Assembly: GCA_964651325.1 (NCBI GenBank)
Contig: CAZYXP010000020.1
Location: forward strand, 1 to 28,983
Reading direction: 5' to 3'
DNA length: 28,983 nt
Source: JADFOB01 sp964651325
GTDB lineage: Bacteria > Planctomycetota > Phycisphaerae > UBA1845
Part shown: positions 23,835-28,983 of the stretch, one piece after another
Position numbering within the stretch: the stretch's first letter is position 1
How the letters are laid out: each line of letters begins with the position of its first letter
Notes under the pieces: generated by a model
What the model was told of the DNA's origin: nothing
The model's database searches: none
Seen by the model: the letters and a program-made list of their open reading frames with translations, nothing else
Program-made: the position numbers and the translations under genes

Positions 23835-25730
23835 ATGAGTTCCAAGAAAACACCGCCGCAGCCCACCGCGTCATCGTCCCAAGCGGCGAGTCCGCCTTCG
23901 CTGCAGGAGCCATTCGCCCAGATCGTTGCGCTGGCGCGCGCGGCGACGTCTCGATCGCGTTTCATGAAGGAGTCGCTGCGCTGCATCGCAAGGCACTTCA
24001 AGAGCCCCTATGCGGCCGTGCATGTCCGCTATACGTCTGAGGTCTTGCAAGACGACTGCCATTTCGGCAACGGTGATCCGGCGTTTTGGAAGGATAGTTT
24101 GCAGGGTTTCTTGACCGACGCGCTGGCGCAATCTCAACCGCTTGCGCGATTGTTGCGATCCAAGAAGGGCAAATCCCACGTTGCCTTCCTTTCCACGCCT
24201 GTTTTTGATGCGTCCGGTCGGCCCCATGGCGCTATCGCGGTAGTGGTTTATGGGATCGATGAGGGAGCGGTTACGCCCGCGCTAACCAAGCTGGATTCGC
24301 TGGTCCGGTTGGCCTCGTTTTCCGCGGAGTTCATAGGCACGCAAGCCGGGGCGTCCGGGACCACGACCTCTCGATCAGGCGCGCAAGCCCAGTCGCACGC
24401 CGCTGCTTGCGAAACGACGGCCGAATTGGCGTTCACCATTACCAACGAGTTGCGTAACAAGATGGGGTGCGAGCAGGTTGCGCTTGGGATGGTCCGGCAC
24501 GGGCACGTGCGCATCCTCTCGATTTCAGGGCTCGACGAAGTTCGCCACCAAAGCCCCGGCGTGGTCAGCCTGACCGGCGCGATGGAAGAATGCCTCGATG
24601 CCGGGGAAAGCATCGCCTATCAGCGCGACGGCGGTTGGTCCGGCGACGGAATCGAAAAGGCGTTTCGGTTCCATAAGCATTGGCATGCGATGGCCAAGGG
24701 GGACGGCGTGGCGTCTGTTCCGTTGAGATCGAGATCGCATATCACGGCGATTCTCAGCCTCAGGCAGAGCGCGGATCGACCGCTTACCGCCGAGCACCTG
24801 GAAGAGATTCGTAAGCGCGTGGAACCGTATGCGGCCGCGTTGCAACTAACAGAGCGGGCCAATCGAGGGTTGATGCGGCATGGGAACGATTCAATTCGAG
24901 AAATCGGTTCGTCCATTATGGAAACGGGGCGTTGGGGGAGAAGGGCGGGTGTTCTGGTTATGCTGCTCTTTTCGGGTTGGTTTGCATTGGGGTCCGTGAG
25001 TTACGACCTTGCCGTCGACGCGGTGGTTACGGCCGCTGAGATGAAACACGTTGCCGCGCCGTTTGACGGGGTGATCGTTGGGGCTGAGGTTTCCGAGGGC
25101 GATTCGATCCAAGCCGGCCAGGTGTTGTATCGCCTCGATGATCGGGAGCCGGGCCAACAAAGAGCGCAATTGCTTGCGGAGCTGGAAGTCTGGGAGCGAA
25201 CGATGGACAAAGCGCGAGCCGATGACCAGCCGTTTGAGGTTCAACTCGCGCGAGCCAAGCGCACGTTGACACAAACGAAACTGGACATGGTCGAGCGGCG
25301 CATTGAGCAGGCCACGATCAGGGCCCCCTTTGCCGGTGTGGTGGTGGCGGGCGATTTGCGCAAGCGGATCGGCGGTGTTGCCCTGCGCGGCGAGGCGCTA
25401 TTCGAAATCGCGCCACTGGATCGGTGGACCTTGGAGCTGCACGTTCCCGATGCGGTGTCCGCCGATCTGTCTGCGGACCTCCAGGGCGTGTTTACCAGCT
25501 ACGCCCGCCCCGATCGGTCGCGCGAGTTTCGTATCGCTCGAGTCTTGGCGTCGGCGCAACATCGCAAGTCTGCCAATGTCTTTATCGCCGAAGCGGACCT
25601 CGACGGTCGTGCGCCGTGGATTCGCCCGGGCATGGAAGGATTGGCCAGGGTCCACGTCGGGCGCAGGCCGGTTTGGTGGGTCGCGATGCACAGAGTCATT
25701 GATTACCTGAGGATCAATTTCTGGGTATGA
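23835..25730 (+). CDS. GAF-domain sensor fused to HlyD-type adaptor
   Basis: 631 residues with an unusual order. The first ~28 are a Ser/Pro-rich tail. About 28-172 and 195-345 are two GAF-like domains (for example SHVAFLSTPVFDASGRPHGA and EQVALGMVRHGHVRILSISG). One membrane helix follows at 372-388 (GVLVMLLFSGWFALGSV). Beyond it lies a HlyD adaptor: first lipoyl half about 405-436 (AAPFDGVIVGAEVSEGDSI), hairpin about 440-490, second half about 496-530 (RAPFAGVVVAGDLRKRIGG), then a beta-barrel. The single helix places the GAF part in the cytoplasm and the adaptor in the periplasm. Its stop overlaps the next gene's ATG (ATGA), so translation is coupled. The GAF ligand is unknown. The GAF assignment is by fold-like pattern and is less certain than HlyD. 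Confidence 0.82.
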   Translation: MSSKKTPPQPTASSSQAASPPSLQEPFAQIVALARAATSRSRFMKESLRCIARHFKSPYAAVHVRYTSEVLQDDCHFGNGDPAFWKDSLQGFLTDALAQSQPLARLLRSKKGKSHVAFLSTPVFDASGRPHGAIAVVVYGIDEGAVTPALTKLDSLVRLASFSAEFIGTQAGASGTTTSRSGAQAQSHAAACETTAELAFTITNELRNKMGCEQVALGMVRHGHVRILSISGLDEVRHQSPGVVSLTGAMEECLDAGESIAYQRDGGWSGDGIEKAFRFHKHWHAMAKGDGVASVPLRSRSHITAILSLRQSADRPLTAEHLEEIRKRVEPYAAALQLTERANRGLMRHGNDSIREIGSSIMETGRWGRRAGVLVMLLFSGWFALGSVSYDLAVDAVVTAAEMKHVAAPFDGVIVGAEVSEGDSIQAGQVLYRLDDREPGQQRAQLLAELEVWERTMDKARADDQPFEVQLARAKRTLTQTKLDMVERRIEQATIRAPFAGVVVAGDLRKRIGGVALRGEALFEIAPLDRWTLELHVPDAVSADLSADLQGVFTSYARPDRSREFRIARVLASAQHRKSANVFIAEADLDGRAPWIRPGMEGLARVHVGRRPVWWVAMHRVIDYLRINFWV

Positions 25731-27868
25731 AGGAGAATCCAACAAAACCAACTCCCTCGCTGACGGAGAAACTGCGCGACGTTCAATTGGGCCTGCGCGA
25801 AGATCTGGAAATCAGTCGGCACCTGTTCCGGGGGGAGCCGTGCTACATCATCCGCGATCCGATCACGTTTCTGACCCAGCGCCTCGCGCCGGCGGATTAC
25901 GATGTCTTCGTTCGGATCGACCCGAACCAACCCCTCGGTGTGGTCTTCGACGCATTGGTCAAGGAGGGCAAGGCGGAGCCGGAGGCGGCGGAGTCGTTCT
26001 ACCAATTCATCATGTCGCTGCACCGCATCGGTTTTCTCCACCTTCCCGTCGTGGACAACCGAATGCTCTACCGCCGACATCAGGCGAAGGTCAACGCGGC
26101 GCGCAAGGCCAAAATATTCGGGTTTCTGTTCCTGAAGATTCCGCTGATCAATCCGAGTGCGTTCCTGGATCGGACCGTAGGCCGCATCGAATGGATCTTC
26201 AGCAAGCAGTTCTTCGCGGTCTGGCTGGCGGTGATGCTGACCGCTGCCTTTGTCGTTGCGCGGCGTTGGCAAGATATCTCTGAGCCGCTACAGGGATTGC
26301 TCGTCGCGGGTAATCTTCCCTTGATGTGGGCGACGCTGGTGGGGCTGAAGGTGTTTCATGAATTCGGGCATGCCTACTGCTGTCGACATTATGGCGGCCA
26401 CGTTCCCGAGATGGGGGCCTTTCTGATTCTCTTTACGCCGTGCGCCTACATGGACGCCACATCTTCCTGGGGGTTTAGCAAAAAGCGCCACCGCATTTAT
26501 GTCTGCCTGGCGGGCATGTACTTCGAAAGCATCGTCGCGGCCATGGCGCTATTCGTATGGGCGCTGACCGGGCCCGGGCTGGTGCACAGCGCTGCGTACA
26601 ACGTGATCTTTCTTGCGACCATCGTGACCGTGGCGTTCAATGCCAATCCGCTTATGCGTTATGACGGATACTACATTTTGAGCGATTGGGTAGAAATCCC
26701 TAATCTGCGGACGCGGGCGGCCACCTACGTTGCGGCCGTGGCCAAGCGGCTCGTCTTCGGGATCGAGCCCAAAAACGTCCCCGGCGACCGCCGCATGAGG
26801 GCGACCTTACTTGTCTTCGGTGTGGCGGCCTCTATGTACAAGATCCTGCTCGTTTTGGGCATCTCGGCCGTGTTGGCATCCAAGGTTTTTCTGGTCGGCA
26901 TTGTGCTTGCGGCCGTGTACATCGGATCGACGGCGTACGGGATGATCTCGAAGCTGGTCCGATTCCTGTGGCACGCAGAGGAAACCGCACACGCAAGGCT
27001 TCGCGGCGCACTGATAGGCGTCTTGGCGCTTCTGCTCTTGCCCGCGGCCATGTTTCTGATTCCGCTACCGTCGTCGGTCAAAGCACGTTGCGTCGTCATG
27101 GCGGAACACGAGACCATTGCCCACGCCCGCGAGCCGGGCTTCCTACATGTCCTCTCAATCGAGTGCGACCAGGAGATTGATCGAGGCTCGGTCATCGCCC
27201 GGCTCGACAACGATGACTATATCGAACAAGTGGCCACGGCCCAATCGGGCTTGAACGCGGCTCAAATCCTGATGGATGCGTACCGCGTGTTCGATCCGAG
27301 CCTGCTCCAGAAGACCGCGGTCGAGCTGCAAATGCATCGAGATGCGTTGGCGCTGGCTCAATCGCGCCAGAGCGAAATGACTCTGCGCGCGCCTTGTGCG
27401 GGGCGCATTGTGGATGGCATGACCAAGCGTGATCTGGGTAGGTTTGTCTCCGCCGGCGAACCCGTCGCGACGATTGTGTCTGGAAAATGGCAAGCGCATG
27501 CCATCCTCAACGAGGCAAATGTAGCAGACGTTGACCCCAAGATCGGCGACACGGTGGCTTTTCGACTCCTGGCCGACACCGGAACCACTTACACGGGAAC
27601 CATTGCCCGGGTTTCGCCGGCGGGGTCTCGCGAGATTCGTCTCATGGCGCTTACCCATCTCGCAGGAGGGGACGTGGCGATCAATCCCGCCGACCACACG
27701 GCCTCGGAACCGTACTTTGAACTGACGATTGATCTGGACGCCGCCGAGCCGGACGCACTGCGCTACGGCATGATCGGCAGAGTTCAATTTGAAGCCAAAC
27801 CCATGCCCATCGGCACAAGATTCACGCGCCGCGTGGCCACCTTTGTAAACAAGTTGCTCAAGGACTGA
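25727..27868 (+). CDS. M50-type membrane metalloprotease fused to HlyD-type adaptor
   Basis: 713 residues. Residues ~35-110 look like a PqqD-type winged helix (FRGEPCYIIRDPITFLTQRL...). The membrane core has the zinc motif HEFGH (His211, Glu212, His215) and the third ligand Asp313 in NPLMRYDGYYILSDW, as in site-2 proteases and the COG1994/YydH group. Further helices run to about 450. The C-terminus is a HlyD segment: first lipoyl half about 473-500 (FLHVLSIECDQEIDRGSVI), a short hairpin, second half about 552-585 (LRAPCAGRIVDGMTKRDLG). All three metal ligands are present, so protease activity is possible. The ATG overlaps the stop of the GAF-HlyD gene, arguing for a complex. PqqD-like and M50-HlyD fusions occur in peptide-export systems, but no precursor peptide, ABC transporter or maturase was seen in the flanks. 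Confidence 0.87.
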   Translation: MKENPTKPTPSLTEKLRDVQLGLREDLEISRHLFRGEPCYIIRDPITFLTQRLAPADYDVFVRIDPNQPLGVVFDALVKEGKAEPEAAESFYQFIMSLHRIGFLHLPVVDNRMLYRRHQAKVNAARKAKIFGFLFLKIPLINPSAFLDRTVGRIEWIFSKQFFAVWLAVMLTAAFVVARRWQDISEPLQGLLVAGNLPLMWATLVGLKVFHEFGHAYCCRHYGGHVPEMGAFLILFTPCAYMDATSSWGFSKKRHRIYVCLAGMYFESIVAAMALFVWALTGPGLVHSAAYNVIFLATIVTVAFNANPLMRYDGYYILSDWVEIPNLRTRAATYVAAVAKRLVFGIEPKNVPGDRRMRATLLVFGVAASMYKILLVLGISAVLASKVFLVGIVLAAVYIGSTAYGMISKLVRFLWHAEETAHARLRGALIGVLALLLLPAAMFLIPLPSSVKARCVVMAEHETIAHAREPGFLHVLSIECDQEIDRGSVIARLDNDDYIEQVATAQSGLNAAQILMDAYRVFDPSLLQKTAVELQMHRDALALAQSRQSEMTLRAPCAGRIVDGMTKRDLGRFVSAGEPVATIVSGKWQAHAILNEANVADVDPKIGDTVAFRLLADTGTTYTGTIARVSPAGSREIRLMALTHLAGGDVAINPADHTASEPYFELTIDLDAAEPDALRYGMIGRVQFEAKPMPIGTRFTRRVATFVNKLLKD

Positions 27869-27916
27869 CGCCGAAATCTCGCGATGGGCGCGATTGGGCG
27901 GGTGGATTCTAACAGT

Positions 27917-28021
27917 TACAGCGCAAAGTCGTCACAAACCCGGAGCGCAGGCATCTTGCCTGCATCATCATCGCGGGTCGTGCAGGCTGGAAGCCTGCGC
28001 TCCGAACGACGTTGCGCTGTA
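27917..28021. repeat. Nested palindromic intergenic element (REP/BIME-like)
   Basis: Outer 16-base arms at 27917-27932 and 28006-28021 are complementary with one mismatch (TACAGCGCAAAGTCGT against its partner). Inside them, perfect 12-base arms CGGAGCGCAGGC (27941-27952) and its complement (27993-28004) pair. Each inner arm also folds on its own: GCAGGC-ATCTT-GCCTGC (27947-27963) and GCAGGC-TGGAA-GCCTGC (27982-27998). The element fills the gap between two convergent genes, 48 bases after the M50-HlyD stop and 12 bases before the mqnE stop, so it may also end transcription. GGAGCGCAGGC-type palindromes are widespread in bacterial genomes. Confidence 0.75.
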
Positions 28022-28033
28022 CTGCTAAGCCGG

Positions 28034-28983
28034 TTACGCTCCGGTGACCTTTAAGGGAATCACGCTCTGTGGGGAAGTTGATTTGGATTGATCCCAAGCG
28101 TTTCCGTACGTTGCGGTCCACGGCTGCCCTTCGATTTGCCAGCTTGATTCCCCACGAACGACCTTGCGGTACAGCGTGTCTCGTTCGACGGGCTCGCAAC
28201 CCGCCTCGCGAATCATCCTGCGCAATCGGTCGATGGAAAGCTCCTGATGGGTCGTGCCGCCGGATTCTCGCTTCGTGATGTCGTAGTAGACGACGGTGCC
28301 GTCGAGATCGTCTACGCCCCAGGCGAGCGATACCTGGGCGAGCTTGGGCGAGTGCATGATCCAAAACGACTTGATGTGTGCTATGTTTTGGCACATCAAA
28401 CGAGCCATGGCGAGCGTGCGTAGATCCTCCAAGCCGGTCGGCCCTGGGAGATGGGCCAGTTCACTGCCCTCTGGAATGAAAGACAACGGAATGACGGTGT
28501 TGAAGCAAGCCTTGCGGGATCGCAGGCTTTCCTCCTGATGCTCGCGTAGCTTGATCAGGTGTCCGATGCGCTCGGCCGGCGTCTCTACATGCCCGTAAAG
28601 CATGGTTGCGTTGGTGTGGATGCCCAACTCGTGGGCGACGCGATGCACGTCAAACCACTCCGCCTCGCCGACTTTGTTTTGAAACGCTTCATCATGAACG
28701 CGGTCGTCGAAGATCTCCGCGCCGCCGCCAGGCAGCGAACCCAAGCCGGCTTGCGCCAGCTCACGCAAGACCTGCTCGATGGAAAGGCGGGGCTTGGCTA
28801 TTCTTGTGAAATGGATGATTTCGATGGCCGTGAACGCTTTGATGTGCATGTGCGGGCAGGCTTCTCGAATCGCGCGACACAGGTCCAAATAATAATCAAA
28901 CGGCAGCCGGGGGTGGACCCCGCCGACGATGTGGGCCTCCGTCGCGCCGCCGGCATAGGCGTCGGCCGCGCGGGCGACCATCT
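28034..28983 (-). CDS. mqnE: Aminofutalosine synthase, radical SAM enzyme of futalosine menaquinone pathway (5' end missing)
   Basis: MqnE joins 3-[(1-carboxyvinyl)oxy]benzoate to SAM to give aminofutalosine, an early step in menaquinone synthesis by the futalosine route. The window holds about 316 codons; the N-terminus with the radical-SAM CxxxCxxC motif lies beyond the right edge. Visible family blocks are HIVGGVHPRLPFDYYLDLCR, IKAFTAIEI, LPGGGAEIFDDRVHDE, NATMLYGHVET, and later SFIPEGSEL and SLAWGVDDLDGTVVYYDI. GGGAEIF and the HIVGGVHP block point to MqnE rather than MqnC. The frame is open to the edge. It converges on the M50-HlyD gene across a palindrome. The other mqn genes are not in view. 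Confidence 0.9.
   Translation of the reverse strand, partial: MVARAADAYAGGATEAHIVGGVHPRLPFDYYLDLCRAIREACPHMHIKAFTAIEIIHFTRIAKPRLSIEQVLRELAQAGLGSLPGGGAEIFDDRVHDEAFQNKVGEAEWFDVHRVAHELGIHTNATMLYGHVETPAERIGHLIKLREHQEESLRSRKACFNTVIPLSFIPEGSELAHLPGPTGLEDLRTLAMARLMCQNIAHIKSFWIMHSPKLAQVSLAWGVDDLDGTVVYYDITKRESGGTTHQELSIDRLRRMIREAGCEPVERDTLYRKVVRGESSWQIEGQPWTATYGNAWDQSKSTSPQSVIPLKVTGA

Overview
The window reads like a GC-rich Planctomycetota genome, probably of the Phycisphaerae type. This is inferred from gene content, not from a marker gene. The clues are a secreted PQQ-type propeller protein, a signal peptidase with an inserted zinc ribbon, a short FlgM-like protein, a CxxC zinc-ribbon membrane protein, a UVR-motif protein and a futalosine-pathway gene (mqnE). 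I found no tRNA, rRNA or CRISPR array.

Layout. 1-490 (minus): start of a secreted propeller protein that runs off the window. 751-3417 (plus): an unusual signal peptidase I and an LptB-type ATPase. 3450-12973 (minus): six almost gapless genes forming a lipid operon, transcribed as acyltransferase, four-domain reductase/ligase/carrier/acyltransferase megaenzyme, HAD phosphatase, MDR dehydrogenase, LarA-like protein and diacylglycerol-kinase-like protein. 13086-19760 (minus): M28 peptidase, UVR-motif protein, methyltransferase, FlgM-like protein, membrane-anchored HtrA protease and a stand-alone Clp_N protein. 20042-20938 (plus): a DDE transposase. 21112-21807 (plus): a zinc-ribbon membrane protein. 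22344-27868 (plus): a compact four-gene module of HlyD adaptor, PilZ protein, GAF-HlyD fusion and M50 protease-HlyD fusion. 28034-28983 (minus): 3' part of mqnE.

Two systems stand out. The lipid operon resembles in architecture the ElbD-type ether-lipid loci I recall from myxobacteria. Its enzymes could reduce a fatty acyl group to an alcohol or aldehyde, load acyl chains on a carrier, esterify a glycerol backbone, dephosphorylate and rephosphorylate intermediates, and perform redox or isomer chemistry on a hydroxy-acid or polyol unit. The HlyD/PilZ/GAF/M50 module has three lipoyl-type adaptor segments, a cytoplasmic sensor, a possible c-di-GMP receptor and an intramembrane metalloprotease, but no obvious pump or outer-membrane channel. 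Its job is unknown.

Smaller points are three palindromic intergenic repeats at gene ends or between genes, a methyltransferase that seems to need a CTG start, and a likely one-base frameshift at the left edge of the window.
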